DNA from: Pedobacter sp. Leaf194
GTDB lineage: Bacteria; Bacteroidota; Bacteroidia; Sphingobacteriales; Sphingobacteriaceae
Reading direction: 5' to 3'
Assembly (NCBI RefSeq): GCF_001423945.1
Contig: NZ_LMPU01000001.1
Span: forward strand, 1,051,971 to 1,115,970
DNA length: 64,000 nt
The position numbers were made by a program, and so were the translations under genes. Below the pieces are notes generated by a model. The model saw only the letters and a list, made by a program, of their open reading frames with translations. It had not been told where the DNA came from and searched no databases. Shown here in pieces: positions 15,952 through 25,419 of this stretch (its first letter is position 1; every line of letters starts with the position of its first letter).

Positions 15952-18273
15952 TCAGGCAAAAACCTCTTTTTTGCGCTCCGGCATTTTAATCAAAGGCTCG
16001 CCCAACAGTTTAGAACGCTTGAACTCAAGGGATAATTCCAGACCTTTTTTATTCTGGTACAACAGGCAACCGCCAAGTTGTTTGCTTAGTCCACTCATTA
16101 AAATTAAGCCAAGTGAATTAGGTTTCTTAAGGTCTATGTGTTCAGGCAGACCATTGCCGTTATCGGCGACTGTTAAATTTACCAGGTTCTCATTTTTGCT
16201 CAATACAATCCTGATTGAGGGCTGTCGGTCAGGCAGAGTTGCGTATTTAACGGCATTTGTCAGCGCTTCATTCAGTATCAGCCCAACCGGAACGGCTTGA
16301 GACACGTCGAGGGTTAACGGTATAAGTTCCAGTGTGAAATTAATAATCCCCTCGACACCAAAACTGCAAGAGGTAATCTCGACCAACTCACGGATATACT
16401 GAGCCATATCCACACCTATCATGTCTTCAGTCTGGTAAAGTCGTTGGTGAATTATTGATATCGAGTTGATCCGGTTCTTACTCTCCCGGATAAGCTCTTT
16501 TGCAAGCACATTGTCAGTAAAACCGGACTGGGAATTTAATAAGCTCACAACAATCTGTAAATTATTTTTTACCCGGTGGTGTACTTCCTTAACCAGCCAT
16601 TCCCGTTCGGTTACCAGCTGTCTTAGAAACTCGTTCTGGGCATTGATCTCCTTTTTTTGGGCTTCCAGTTCACTTATGGCCCTACGCTTCAATCTGTAGC
16701 GGCTATAAATCATTACTGAAAGTCCCAGTAACATAGCTACAGCAAGCATAGAAAGGTTTCGTATTAAGGTTTGATTGCGTAAATCAGCATTTTTTAAATC
16801 TGCCTGCTTAGTCAGCATTTGAATGTCTTTTGCTTTAAGCGCAATATCACGATCTTTTTTTTCTGTCTCGAACTGCAACTGAAGGGCGGCGGTTTCCTTG
16901 TCATGATTTCGGTTGACCAATGAATCATTCAACCTTGTATAGGCCTGATGATGAAAAAAAGCCTCTTTGAACCTTTGTTGAAGCGAATCTGATTGATAAG
17001 CATATTGTTCCGCATGCGCCATAGCCATAAAGTTGCCGGTTTTTGCGTTAATCCCACGGTAGTTGTTTATAAGTGAATCTACCTTTTTATAGTTTTTCAA
17101 ACTCATAAAAAGCTTTATACCCGCCTCACACATCAATTCCTGGATGATAACAGAATGTACAGCTGCTGAGCTGAGTTGCTGTGCGTTCCGATAGGCAAGA
17201 GAAGCGCTCTTAAGTTTGCCCATCGCCGTATAAATCCTCACCTGATCGATTTTGAAGAGTAACCTGATCTTCGGATCCTCGGGCCCTGCAGCCAGTGCTT
17301 TTTGAGTGAGTTCCAAAGCCCTGTCGTATTGCTTAAGATGAATATAGGTAACTGCGAGATTGGAGGTTAGCAGATCGGCCATACTATTCTGGCGATTATG
17401 CCTGGCATACATTACAGCTTTTTCCATTGCAGCGGTTGCTTTGGCATCCTGATTTAAATTATTATAGGCATAAGAAAGCCGGTTATAAATGGTGCATACG
17501 GTCATGCTGCTGTCCCGCAGCTCTTCTGCGGTGCGGACAGCCATCAATGTGTATTTCAGCCCTTCACGCCTGCGCTCCATTCTTGCAAGATCGTAGCCGA
17601 TAAGATCATAAATATCGTGAAGTTGTTTGTAATGATTGGCTTTGTAAATCGCAAGTGATTCGAAAAGACAGGCAAGGGCAGCGGCATCTTTCCCACGGTT
17701 TAATCCATAAAGATCACCTAAATACTTCAACGCATCTGCTAGTTTGAGCGTGTTCGGATTACACTTTTTGAGATGGTTACAGGCCAGTTCGTAAAATTTA
17801 ATCTTCGTCTTGAGATCAGCATCGTTTGATATCTCATAATAACTTGATTTCTCAAAGTACACTGAAGCCAGAGTTGCCGGATCGGTAATTTTGCTGGCTT
17901 GGGAAACGGCCAGATCAGCAAACTGGTTACCTGATTTTTGATCACCCTTTTCCCGTTTTATCTGTGCCTGAATGGTATACCCCCTAATGGTCTGAAGGAG
18001 CAGATTCTTCTCCCGGGATGTCTTAAGCGCCTCTGAGCAGTATTTTTGTGCTAAGAGTATATCTTCTTTGCTTTCCCCCGCTTTATCAATATAATGTTGT
18101 GCCAGCTCCAGATCTTTACTTGCTATTTTTGCCTTATCCCATAGTGCGGACCTTTCAACTAATAGTTTATGAGCGGCCTGGTCCTGAGTCTTTTGTGCAT
18201 AGACAAAATTACTCTTAAGGATAATCCAGAAGAAAAATTTAAACGCGCAGCACTTTCTAAAGAAAGAAATCAT
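15952..18273 (-). CDS. TPR-containing sensor histidine kinase (HisKA_2 family)
   Basis: Starting at the internal ATG 18273 gives a signal-like N terminus (MISFFRKCCAFKFFFWIIL, then VYAQ). About ten TPR-like helix pairs follow in the periplasm (residues about 50-440), then a single transmembrane helix (NLSMLAVAMLLGLSVMIYS) and a coiled coil. The HisKA_2 box EVHHRVKNNLQIV and an HATPase_c domain with NEALTNAVKYA and DNGNGLPEH complete it. Such kinases sense an envelope signal through the TPRs and phosphorylate a separate response regulator. None is adjacent on this strand, but the sigma-54 regulator at 19885 is the nearest candidate. Upstream DNA carries two FNR-type palindromes. Confidence 0.9.
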   Translation of the reverse strand: MISFFRKCCAFKFFFWIILKSNFVYAQKTQDQAAHKLLVERSALWDKAKIASKDLELAQHYIDKAGESKEDILLAQKYCSEALKTSREKNLLLQTIRGYTIQAQIKREKGDQKSGNQFADLAVSQASKITDPATLASVYFEKSSYYEISNDADLKTKIKFYELACNHLKKCNPNTLKLADALKYLGDLYGLNRGKDAAALACLFESLAIYKANHYKQLHDIYDLIGYDLARMERRREGLKYTLMAVRTAEELRDSSMTVCTIYNRLSYAYNNLNQDAKATAAMEKAVMYARHNRQNSMADLLTSNLAVTYIHLKQYDRALELTQKALAAGPEDPKIRLLFKIDQVRIYTAMGKLKSASLAYRNAQQLSSAAVHSVIIQELMCEAGIKLFMSLKNYKKVDSLINNYRGINAKTGNFMAMAHAEQYAYQSDSLQQRFKEAFFHHQAYTRLNDSLVNRNHDKETAALQLQFETEKKDRDIALKAKDIQMLTKQADLKNADLRNQTLIRNLSMLAVAMLLGLSVMIYSRYRLKRRAISELEAQKKEINAQNEFLRQLVTEREWLVKEVHHRVKNNLQIVVSLLNSQSGFTDNVLAKELIRESKNRINSISIIHQRLYQTEDMIGVDMAQYIRELVEITSCSFGVEGIINFTLELIPLTLDVSQAVPVGLILNEALTNAVKYATLPDRQPSIRIVLSKNENLVNLTVADNGNGLPEHIDLKKPNSLGLILMSGLSKQLGGCLLYQNKKGLELSLEFKRSKLLGEPLIKMPERKKEVFA

Positions 18274-18374
18274 CTGAATGCATGTATATCCCGGAAATAA
18301 ATATCGCCATTTGCTTTCAAATATCATATTATGTTTTATTTAACGGGCTTTTTGAACCAGAGAACATCACTATT

Positions 18375-18388
18375 TTGACCAAAATCAA
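18375..18388. promoter_or_regulatory. FNR-type site upstream of TPR histidine kinase
   Basis: TTGACCAAAATCAA has the TTGA-N6-TCAA frame and lies 102-115 bp upstream of the chosen start at 18273. Confidence 0.45.
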
Positions 18389-18627
18389 AAATAATCAAGA
18401 AGAAAATTGACGTATGAATATTTGTGTTAGTAATTTGTATTATAAAGCGATTTAAGATAGTTCTGAGAGGTAAATAAGTATTGGGGCGTGGTGCGGGATG
18501 GAGTTAATAGTTTATGCTGTGTACCTACCAGCGGCTCTGTTAGATGAGCTTGTTGGCTGGCAACTTATTATGTTGCCGATAGGATGATAGCTAAATTGAC
18601 CATAAACAAATTATGCCAACATTCAAC

Positions 18628-18641
18628 TTGACAAAAGTCAA
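18628..18641. promoter_or_regulatory. Palindrome TTGAC-N4-GTCAA in kinase divergent region
   Basis: TTGACAAAAGTCAA has fully symmetric half-sites of the form reported for NnrR/DNR/HcpR members of the Crp/Fnr family. It is 323 bp from the plus-strand kinase gene and 355 bp from the minus-strand one. Confidence 0.45.
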
Positions 18642-18963
18642 TACTGTTTTCTGTTTTAGATCAATATTCCCCTGCCAATTCATTGGCAACTTAGTGACGG
18701 AAGTTCAGAAGGATAAATGTACAGTGAAAAGCTGTCTCAGTTTAAACCCCGGGAAGTATCGATAAGAAAACATATTATACTAAATGGCAGACTAAAATCC
18801 CGGAGAGGATTGAACTTAAAAGAATTTTCACCAATTGGCAATTAATTGTTATCCCAACGATTTTGGTAACTTATTAGAAAAGAATTGTTTGAAGAACTGC
18901 TATAACTGGTTCTGCTCAAAATCAAATTTCATTAACGCCTCCAGGTGCAAAAAAATATAAAGC

Positions 18964-19869
18964 ATGAACACTAAAACAGGCTTCTTATTCATCACAACAT
19001 CCGGTGGACCTACCGGCATACCCGGCATAAAAATGTCTTCCGGAATATGTTTGATAAGTCGGCAATCAAACACTTATATCACTTCGGGCTTGCTACTGCT
19101 CTTTGCCTTATTGGTTCTTCTGTTATTCTGGAACTACCTCTTAAACAGGCTAAGAAGTACTGACAGGATAAATATTGAGTCATTGAAAACCGAGAATGAG
19201 AAATTAGGGTACAGCATCAAAAAATTAACGGAGAGAAACGAATATGTTGAATCTGAAATGCACCACCGGATAAAAAACAATCTTCAGATATTGAGCAGCC
19301 TGATTAATGGTCAATTATCTTTTGCCAATGATAAAAATGGTCTTGAGATTTTGTATCAAACCAAGTACCGCCTGTTTGCGCTTTCACTGGTACACCAGAA
19401 GTTGTTCCAGCATGCTTCTTCCGCGGTCATTGAGATGTCGTGCTGTATTAAGGAACTGGCTGACTTTCTTATTGATGAATTTAATTGCGGAAAACGTGTG
19501 CAATTTGAAATGAATCTCGTTTCTTTGAAAGTTGATCCTACAGTCGCAATTCCTTTCGCAATAATCATCAATGAGTTGATTACCAATTCGTTGAAATTTG
19601 CATTTCCGGGTGAACGAGAGGGTTTCGTAAAAATAACGTTGTCGTCTGAGGACAATTTAAATTACCGGCTTGTTTATTCCGATGACGGAATAGGACTGCC
19701 GAAAGGTTTTGATTTCTATTCCTCGAAAACCTTGGGAAAGACGCTGATTGCCGGCCTTTCCAAACAGATGAAGGGCCGGTTTGAAATCACACAGAAAGAT
19801 GAGCTGGAAATTGCTATCGATTTTAAAGCTACAATAAAAAAATCCGGTCACTTTAGCGCCGGCCAGTAA
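18964..19869 (+). CDS. Membrane-bound sensor histidine kinase (HisKA_2 family)
   Basis: The 301-residue protein has one strong transmembrane helix (about residues 41-60) and a short coiled coil. The HisKA_2 box MHHRIKNNLQIL follows (phosphoacceptor His at about 100-101), then an HATPase_c domain with INELITNSLKFAF and DDGIGLPKGF. There is almost no extracytoplasmic sensor domain, so it may sense within the membrane or through a partner. The gene is 15 bp upstream of the sigma-54-activator response regulator, forming a two-component pair. The start is uncertain because the first 40 residues are atypical and Met24 is an alternative. Confidence 0.88.
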   Translation: MNTKTGFLFITTSGGPTGIPGIKMSSGICLISRQSNTYITSGLLLLFALLVLLLFWNYLLNRLRSTDRINIESLKTENEKLGYSIKKLTERNEYVESEMHHRIKNNLQILSSLINGQLSFANDKNGLEILYQTKYRLFALSLVHQKLFQHASSAVIEMSCCIKELADFLIDEFNCGKRVQFEMNLVSLKVDPTVAIPFAIIINELITNSLKFAFPGEREGFVKITLSSEDNLNYRLVYSDDGIGLPKGFDFYSSKTLGKTLIAGLSKQMKGRFEITQKDELEIAIDFKATIKKSGHFSAGQ

Positions 19870-19884
19870 AGCTATATTATTAGT

Positions 19885-21819
19885 ATGAATGAGAAGCTAT
19901 TAATTGTTGAGGATGAATTCATTGTGGCAAATGACTTATCCAGCATCATGGAAAATGCAGGATATGTCGTCTGCGCCACTGCTGATACCGTTGAGGCGGC
20001 TAAAGCTGCTATTGAACATGATAAGCCCGATTGGGTATTACTGGATATTTTTTTGCAGGATAACTCAATGGGAACTGAGCTGGCACCGTTTCTTCAGGAA
20101 AGGGGTATTGGATTCATTTACATTTCTGCGAATACCAATCAGGCTGTCCTTGAGGTTGCCAAAGCAACCCAGCCTTATGGATTTATAGTTAAGCCGTTTA
20201 GGGAAAAAGATCTGCTCATTATGCTTGACATTGCCCGCGACAAGCATGAAAGCAACAGGCAGTTCGCTTCACAGCGCGAAATGCTGTTTATGCAGGGTCT
20301 GAAATCACTAATGGAGGCGGAAATAGCTTATAAAGATAAACTTACCAGGATTCCAAACGTATTCCAGTCACTAATTCCATTTGACTATTTAGCCTACTGT
20401 TTTGAACCTTATGGAACAAAAAAACAAAGTTCAGGCAGTTTTTTTCGTACTGGTTTTAATGAATATCAGCTTTTTCCAATACCAGAGCCAAAGCAGCCCT
20501 GTGATTTTTTAGATCAGTATGACTACCGGGAAAATACACCTGAGTCCGCTGATGCCAGCGTAATCTTTGGAGGAGAAATGAGCGAATTTATCAAAGATTT
20601 AACAATTCAAGACAAAGGTTCAATATACGGACTGAATTCATTCCTGTATTTTGTTTGCCGAACTGACTTTGGGATCCTCAAAATGGAGTTCTTCAATAAG
20701 ATAGAAAATGCATATGACCATACCCATAAATCATTACTATTAAAAGCGCAAAGCGCAGTGTGTAAACTCTTCAGCCAAATTTCCTCTGTTGAAGATCATA
20801 ATGAATCAAAAGTGCTACGGCGGGCCTCAAGGATAGAGCCATTAAATGCAGACCCGAAATTTAAAGGAATTTACGGGAAGAGCGCAGCTTTGTTGCACGT
20901 GCTGGATAGTCTTGAAATGGTGGCTGATACACCGGTTCCGGTACTTATTTTAGGCGAGAGCGGTACGGGTAAAGAAATGGTGGCCCGAAACCTCCATCTG
21001 CTTTCCTCACGAAAAGATGCGCCTTTCGTAACTGTAAACTGTGCGGCCATACCAGCCGACCTGATAGAATCGGAGCTTTTCGGGCATGAAAAGGGCGCTT
21101 TTACCGGAGCACTCGAAAAACGAATCGGAAAATTCGAAGCCGCCCACAATGGCACCATTTTTCTTGATGAAGTAGGCGAACTGGGATTAGATTCGCAGGT
21201 AAAGTTGCTAAGAGTACTTCAGGAAAAGCAATTTGAACGTATTGGCAGCAGCCGCACGATTAAGGTTGATTTTCGCTTGGTCGCTGCAACAAATCGTAAC
21301 CTTGAAAAAGAAGTAGCAGAAGGACGTTTTCGGCTGGACCTTTTCTATCGACTGAATGTTTACCCAATTACACTACCACCTTTAAGGGACAGGAAGGAAG
21401 ATATAGAATTACTCTCGAGACACTTCCTTGCCAATAGTGCGCTCAAGCTCAATCGCATCGAAATACCGGATCTTAGCCGCAGCGCCTTAAGACAGCTCTC
21501 GGAATATCACTGGCCCGGCAACATTAGGGAACTGGAACATCTGATGGAAAGGACGCTTATCAGAACGCGAAGTACCGCAATTGAATCTGTTGAGATTCCT
21601 GCTGTAGCTTCACACACTGTAAATCCGACAGATGTTCCCGCCAAACATAAAACCCTGGAACAGATTGAGGGCGAATACATCCTTTCAGTACTTAAGAAGT
21701 GCAAAGGGAAAATTACCGGCAATGGCGGTGCAGCAGAAATATTGGGATTACCGCCAAGTACACTTACATCGAAAATGAAAAAACTTGGCATCAGAAAAGA
21801 TCTTTATCTTGATCACTAA
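19885..21819 (+). CDS. Sigma-54-dependent response regulator (receiver-AAA+-Fis)
   Basis: The 644-residue protein has a receiver domain (acidic pair E9-D10, phosphoacceptor D54 in VLLDIF, VKPF Lys near 103) and an unusual middle region (about 125-330) with no clear family. The AAA+ domain carries Walker A GESGTGKE (about 357) and the sigma-54 contact loop GAFTGA (404-409). A C-terminal Fis-type helix-turn-helix with [19 protein letters not shown] is present. It should activate RpoN promoters after phosphorylation, probably by the kinase encoded 15 bp upstream. Intact GAFTGA means true sigma-54 activation is expected. Target promoters were not identified here. Confidence 0.95.
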   Translation: MNEKLLIVEDEFIVANDLSSIMENAGYVVCATADTVEAAKAAIEHDKPDWVLLDIFLQDNSMGTELAPFLQERGIGFIYISANTNQAVLEVAKATQPYGFIVKPFREKDLLIMLDIARDKHESNRQFASQREMLFMQGLKSLMEAEIAYKDKLTRIPNVFQSLIPFDYLAYCFEPYGTKKQSSGSFFRTGFNEYQLFPIPEPKQPCDFLDQYDYRENTPESADASVIFGGEMSEFIKDLTIQDKGSIYGLNSFLYFVCRTDFGILKMEFFNKIENAYDHTHKSLLLKAQSAVCKLFSQISSVEDHNESKVLRRASRIEPLNADPKFKGIYGKSAALLHVLDSLEMVADTPVPVLILGESGTGKEMVARNLHLLSSRKDAPFVTVNCAAIPADLIESELFGHEKGAFTGALEKRIGKFEAAHNGTIFLDEVGELGLDSQVKLLRVLQEKQFERIGSSRTIKVDFRLVAATNRNLEKEVAEGRFRLDLFYRLNVYPITLPPLRDRKEDIELLSRHFLANSALKLNRIEIPDLSRSALRQLSEYHWPGNIRELEHLMERTLIRTRSTAIESVEIPAVASHTVNPTDVPAKHKTLEQIEGEYILSVLKKCKGKITGNGGAAEILGLPPSTLTSKMKKLGIRKDLYLDH

Positions 21820-21838
21820 AGCTTAGGGATGAAATTGA

Positions 21839-22213
21839 TTAAACATTTTCAAATACACCAAATACTGCCTTGCCATTAATGGCCAGGTGGCAAAATCTGT
21901 AACCGGAAGTCCCTCTTTGAATTGGTGACAAGGTCTTTGCACCTGTCCGCTCCAGTTCGGAAACGGTGGTCTCAATATCTGAAACCCTGTAACTTACTAC
22001 CGAATCGGATCCTGAAAACAGATATTCGGGATAAACCGATCCAGGTCCGAAAAGTTCGATCGTCGTTCCGTCAGCCTGTAAGTAGACAACCAATCCGTGA
22101 TCTGCCAGAAGTTTTCTGTACCCGACCGCTTTTTCTGCCAGGGTGGTGTAAACAAGTAATTCCTTTTCGTTTACCCGAAGTGAAATTTTCTTTATTCCGT
22201 ACGCGTTTTTCAT
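21839..22213 (-). CDS. Small VOC/glyoxalase-like protein, paralogue
   Basis: ATG 22213 is chosen because the longer frame adds 24 residues with no counterpart in the paralogue at 9025-9411. The protein (about 124 residues) shares the LFGPGSVYPEYLF box, a following VVSYRVSDIET strand-helix and the C-terminal VFGVFEN strand with that copy. This is a single VOC half with no evident full metal triad. It is convergent with the sigma-54 regulator, only 20 bp away. The function is unknown; the pair defines a small local family. Confidence 0.65.
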   Translation of the reverse strand: MKNAYGIKKISLRVNEKELLVYTTLAEKAVGYRKLLADHGLVVYLQADGTTIELFGPGSVYPEYLFSGSDSVVSYRVSDIETTVSELERTGAKTLSPIQRGTSGYRFCHLAINGKAVFGVFENV

Positions 22214-22480
22214 TCTTACAAAAATGCCATTGAGCAAATTATTAGCGATTGACTTCGGATAAGAATTTGAATTGATAAATGTCAAGGCCTCCTTTGATTA
22301 TTGGAACTCTGATGAAAGGTCGGTTCAACTATGAGACGTTGCAGTCCAGGTATCTTTACGAATTACCACGGCGTGCTAAAGTGTTTAAACAGGAAGTGGA
22401 CTCCTGTAAATCAATTACAGCTTTACACGCACTTCCTGCTATAGACAAACTGACGAGATAGATTATCTTATAAATCGGCT

Positions 22481-23184
22481 TTAAAGCGGAACTTCAATGG
22501 CCAGAATTCTGGCATGAGCGGTAATTTCTAAGCGAATGTTCTTCAAGTGCCTTACAGCTAGCGCATCGCCCGACCTTAGTGTGTGGCCTGCGGTTTTTCC
22601 TTCACCGCTAATCATAAAAGGTAAACCCCGTTTTCTTCTGCGTTCACAACATAATCGGCCATTCTCCCAGGCTCGAAATTACCCAAACTTAAATGAACTG
22701 CCTGATAAACCCAAAGCCCTTCTTCTTTGGGGCCCGGGCCAACCAGCTCTTCAAAGGAATTGACGCGCTCTGATGTAACGGTCTTTTGCTGATATCTGGG
22801 AACTACATTCATTCTTTCCGGTCGGATCCAGATCTGTAAAAATTCCAGTTCTTCCCGGCTATTGTTGAATTCACTATGGTAAATTCCACTGCCTGCACTC
22901 ATGACCTGTATATCTCCTAAACTGATTTTTGTAGCATTACCAGTGCTGTCCGTGTGTGTGATGGTGCCGGATAGGGGAATAGAAATAATTTCCATATTTC
23001 GGTGTCCATGCAAACCAAAACCTGCATCTGGTTGAACAGTATCTTGATTTAGAACGATTAATGGTCCAAATGCCGCTCTGAGGGGATCAGATGAAGGTTC
23101 AAAATTAAAGGAATGATAGCCGTTAAGCCAGCCTGTATTTGTATTTCCCCTTGTCGATGCGGGTAGATAAGTTATGTTTTTCAT
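22481..23184 (-). pseudogene. Pirin family protein, frameshifted near the C terminus
   Basis: From ATG 23184 (MKNITYLPAS) the frame has the pirin cupin metal motif GFGLHGHRNMEII and SAGSGIYHSEFN, then stops at 22612-22614 after GVYLL. In the next frame the family C terminus resumes at once (MISGEGKTAGHTLRSGDAL, ending AILAIEVPL) and ends at 22481. Adding one T to the T-run complementary to 22616-22619 would restore a protein of about 234 residues, the usual YhhW/YhaK length. Pirins are iron cupins, some with quercetinase activity. As with the SphA-like gene, a one-base homopolymer loss explains the break. An FNR-type palindrome lies upstream. Confidence 0.82.
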
Positions 23185-23311
23185 TATTTTCGAAGATCTA
23201 ATAAGCTTTTCATAAATCATTTCATATAGTTAGCTAACTATATGAAAATTAATTTAGGCAAAAGTGGAGAGATCTCTGAGACTGAACGTTGATGTGGAAT
23301 AAGAAAAGTAC

Positions 23312-23325
23312 TTGACATACATCAA
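23312..23325. promoter_or_regulatory. FNR-type palindrome upstream of pirin gene
   Basis: TTGACATACATCAA lies 128-141 bp upstream of the pirin start at 23184, a spacing close to the one seen for YceI and the VOC-like gene. Confidence 0.55.
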
Positions 23326-23501
23326 TTTGGTTCCTGTGGAATACGTGATCCAGAAATTTCTTTAAACCTGAGGATACAAATAACTGACTTTCTAAAATGT
23401 ATCAGGACGATGTAAACGACTTCTGCGGGATTTGGAGCCAACTGTTTTCAGAATGGAGCTTCTGTTTAGGCTTATGTACTTAAAAAATATCATACAGGAA
23501 C

Positions 23502-23559
23502 CGGGGTGAAGCACAAACTGGCAAGAACCGAGGTATGCTTGGCAGGAGTCTTCACCCCG
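23502..23559 (-). terminator. Long hairpin after isochorismatase-like gene
   Basis: CGGGGTGAAG (23502-23511) and CTTCACCCCG (23550-23559) form a perfect 10-bp stem. An inner CTGGCAAG/CTTGGCAG pair has one mismatch. It lies 33 bp past the minus-strand stop at 23592. The nearest T-run on that strand is about 20 nt further on, so it may be a terminator or a small structured RNA. Confidence 0.4.
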
Positions 23560-23591
23560 ATAACCTTAAATAAATTTTTGTAGTCCTTTGA

Positions 23592-24344
23592 TTACTTTTT
23601 CCCGCCGGCTTTTTGAAGCTCGAACTCCCATTGCAACGAAGTACCTAATGAACCTTCGTGCTGGAACATTATCGGAATAATACCCGCAGCTGTTTCTCCG
23701 CGAGCCCAGTCACGCTGCAGTTCAGCCTGAAAAACAATAGTTGTAATAGGGACTACGCCAGCCTGCACCATACGTTGTATCGCGACCTCATGCGCTTCTG
23801 TCGATACACCACCAGAGGCATCAGTGATAACATATACTTCATAACCTTCACCTAAGGCCTGAATGGCTGGCATAGCCACACAAACCTCGGTCCACAGACC
23901 TGCAATGACGATCTTCTTTTTACCGGATTTTTTTACCCAACCCGAAATGCGATCGTCCTGCCATGCATTAATAAACGTGCGGTCAATCGGCTTTTGATCA
24001 GGAAGAACATCCTGAATTCCTTGTGCGATCTTACCGCCACGATCCGCAATGACTGTGGTCAGCAAGGTAGGAACTTTGAATACTTTAGCGGTTTTTGCCA
24101 ACATAATGGAGTTGTTCAGAATCGCTTGTGTATTGTGACTACCAATAGTTGCGAACTGAAACGGCTGATGGTCTATCAACAGTAGAACACAATTTTCGGG
24201 AGTCAACAAAGCTCCAAGTCCTTGCTTGGGATTGGTTTGCGCTTTTAAAGATATACCTGAGAATAAGATCAGGACTGCAACGCAAATTGAACTGGCCGAC
24301 TTCATCAAGGCGGCGGTTCCTAAAGAGTTTGATTTTGTTTTCAT
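23592..24344 (-). CDS. Exported isochorismatase-like (YcaC-type) hydrolase
   Basis: ATG 24344 gives MKTKSNSLGT followed by a hydrophobic segment (about residues 17-30) and a cleavage-like SLKAQ, so the enzyme appears exported. The domain has the catalytic Asp in LLLIDHQPF, the conserved Lys-containing region before GLWTEVCVAMPA (nucleophilic Cys) and the DASGG turn after the Cys, matching YcaC-like cysteine hydrolases. They act on amides or imides, but natural substrates are mostly unknown. Typical relatives are cytosolic; the leader is the odd feature. It stands alone between a broken pirin gene and an SDR gene. Confidence 0.88.
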   Translation of the reverse strand: MKTKSNSLGTAALMKSASSICVAVLILFSGISLKAQTNPKQGLGALLTPENCVLLLIDHQPFQFATIGSHNTQAILNNSIMLAKTAKVFKVPTLLTTVIADRGGKIAQGIQDVLPDQKPIDRTFINAWQDDRISGWVKKSGKKKIVIAGLWTEVCVAMPAIQALGEGYEVYVITDASGGVSTEAHEVAIQRMVQAGVVPITTIVFQAELQRDWARGETAAGIIPIMFQHEGSLGTSLQWEFELQKAGGKK

Positions 24345-24500
24345 ATACTTATTTTGATGAACGCAAATTGAGAAGAACATAAATGTTCTGCGTTGATTTC
24401 AAACAAGAAATGTAATTGACCAAATACAACTTAAACTCTTGATCTATTCTAAAAACAATCAATTTATACAACGGACACTTAACCAATTCTTATTCCCATA

Positions 24501-25328
24501 TTAATCTGGTATTTCACTTGCCATCGCGATATCTTCTTGTGCCTCAAGCGCTTCTAACCGGGTCTTAAGAGCCTCCCTCATATGCTGATATGCATCTGCT
24601 CCCAGTGCCAGTCGTCTTGGTGGCGACTCTAAATTAACAATATCGATCATGGCCTGGCTGGACAAATCTACATCTCCCCGAATCTTAAAGTTTCCGGCTG
24701 CTATCATCCTGCGCATCTCTCCAACAATCGTTTGATCATAAGCATTGTGGATTGGTGAATCTACTATTCCGGCTCCGAATGATGTTTTATGGGCCCCTAG
24801 TTCAATAATTGTAATATGGATATTAAATGCCGCTACCTCAAATGCTAAAGTATCGCAGAAGCCTTCGATAGCCCACTTGCTTGAATTATAATAACTGTAC
24901 GCCGGATAAACTGTCTGACCGGCAGAAGATGATAGTTGTAAGATATTTCCACCCCCCTGTGCACGTAAATGAGGTAGGGCGGAGCGTATAACACGGATAG
25001 AGCCAAAAAGATTTGTTTCAAACTGATGGCTAATCTGTTCATCGGTTGACTCTTCTGCTGCACCAAACAGCGCATAACCAGCGTTGTTTACAATAACATC
25101 AATTCTTCCCAGCTCGCTAAATGCTAAATTAACGACCTCTTTTACAGCTACCGGATCTGTAACATCCAATGTGAAAACCAATAAGCGTTCGCGATATTTT
25201 TGTTTGAGTTCGTCAAGTGCGCCGGGCTTTCTAATTGTCGCTGCGACCCTATGACCTTGAGCTAATAATTTTTCTGTAAGCATTCGCCCCATACCGGTAG
25301 AAGTGCCGGTGATAAACCATGTTTTCAT
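24501..25328 (-). CDS. Classical short-chain dehydrogenase/reductase
   Basis: The 275-residue protein has the cofactor motif TGTSTGMG near the N terminus, NNAGYA, the catalytic Ser in LQLSSSAG and YYNSSK (YxxxK). A C-terminal extension rich in Ala/Glu follows (TRLEALEAQEDIAM). It is close to the SDR branch often annotated as oxidoreductases of unknown substrate. An AraC regulator ends 91 bp upstream on the same strand, a frequent regulator-enzyme pairing. No FNR-type palindrome with correct spacing was found in front of it. Confidence 0.92.
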   Translation of the reverse strand: MKTWFITGTSTGMGRMLTEKLLAQGHRVAATIRKPGALDELKQKYRERLLVFTLDVTDPVAVKEVVNLAFSELGRIDVIVNNAGYALFGAAEESTDEQISHQFETNLFGSIRVIRSALPHLRAQGGGNILQLSSSAGQTVYPAYSYYNSSKWAIEGFCDTLAFEVAAFNIHITIIELGAHKTSFGAGIVDSPIHNAYDQTIVGEMRRMIAAGNFKIRGDVDLSSQAMIDIVNLESPPRRLALGADAYQHMREALKTRLEALEAQEDIAMASEIPD

Positions 25329-25419
25329 ATGAAATAATTTAATTTTTTTAATCTATCCGGCAAAAATAGAAGTGTTCTAAAGTTGATGCTAACAAGATTC
25401 AACCCGGAACTGTTATAAA

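Larger units (their letters stand above)
18274..18963. other. Divergent regulatory region between two histidine kinase genes
   Basis: This 690-bp region has no supported gene. It holds two TTGA-N6-TCAA palindromes (18375 and 18628), an inverted repeat GGCAAC/GTTGCC at 18559-18577, and a TGCCAAT/ATTGGCA repeat with a 2-nt spacer at 18673-18688. CCAATTGG lies at 18831-18838. TGG[C/T]AACTTA occurs three times (about 18558, 18684 and 18864). No clear sigma-54 -24/-12 pair was found. Confidence 0.5.

Noticed and set aside
18555..18577. Sigma-54 promoter (TGGC...TTGC) in the kinase divergent region
   Set aside because: GG to GC spacing is 14 bp instead of 10, so it does not fit a -24/-12 promoter.
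22279..22461. Small plus-strand reading frame of 60 residues
   Set aside because: No homology pattern, no ribosome binding site, and it overlaps the upstream DNA of the VOC-like gene. Treated as non-coding.
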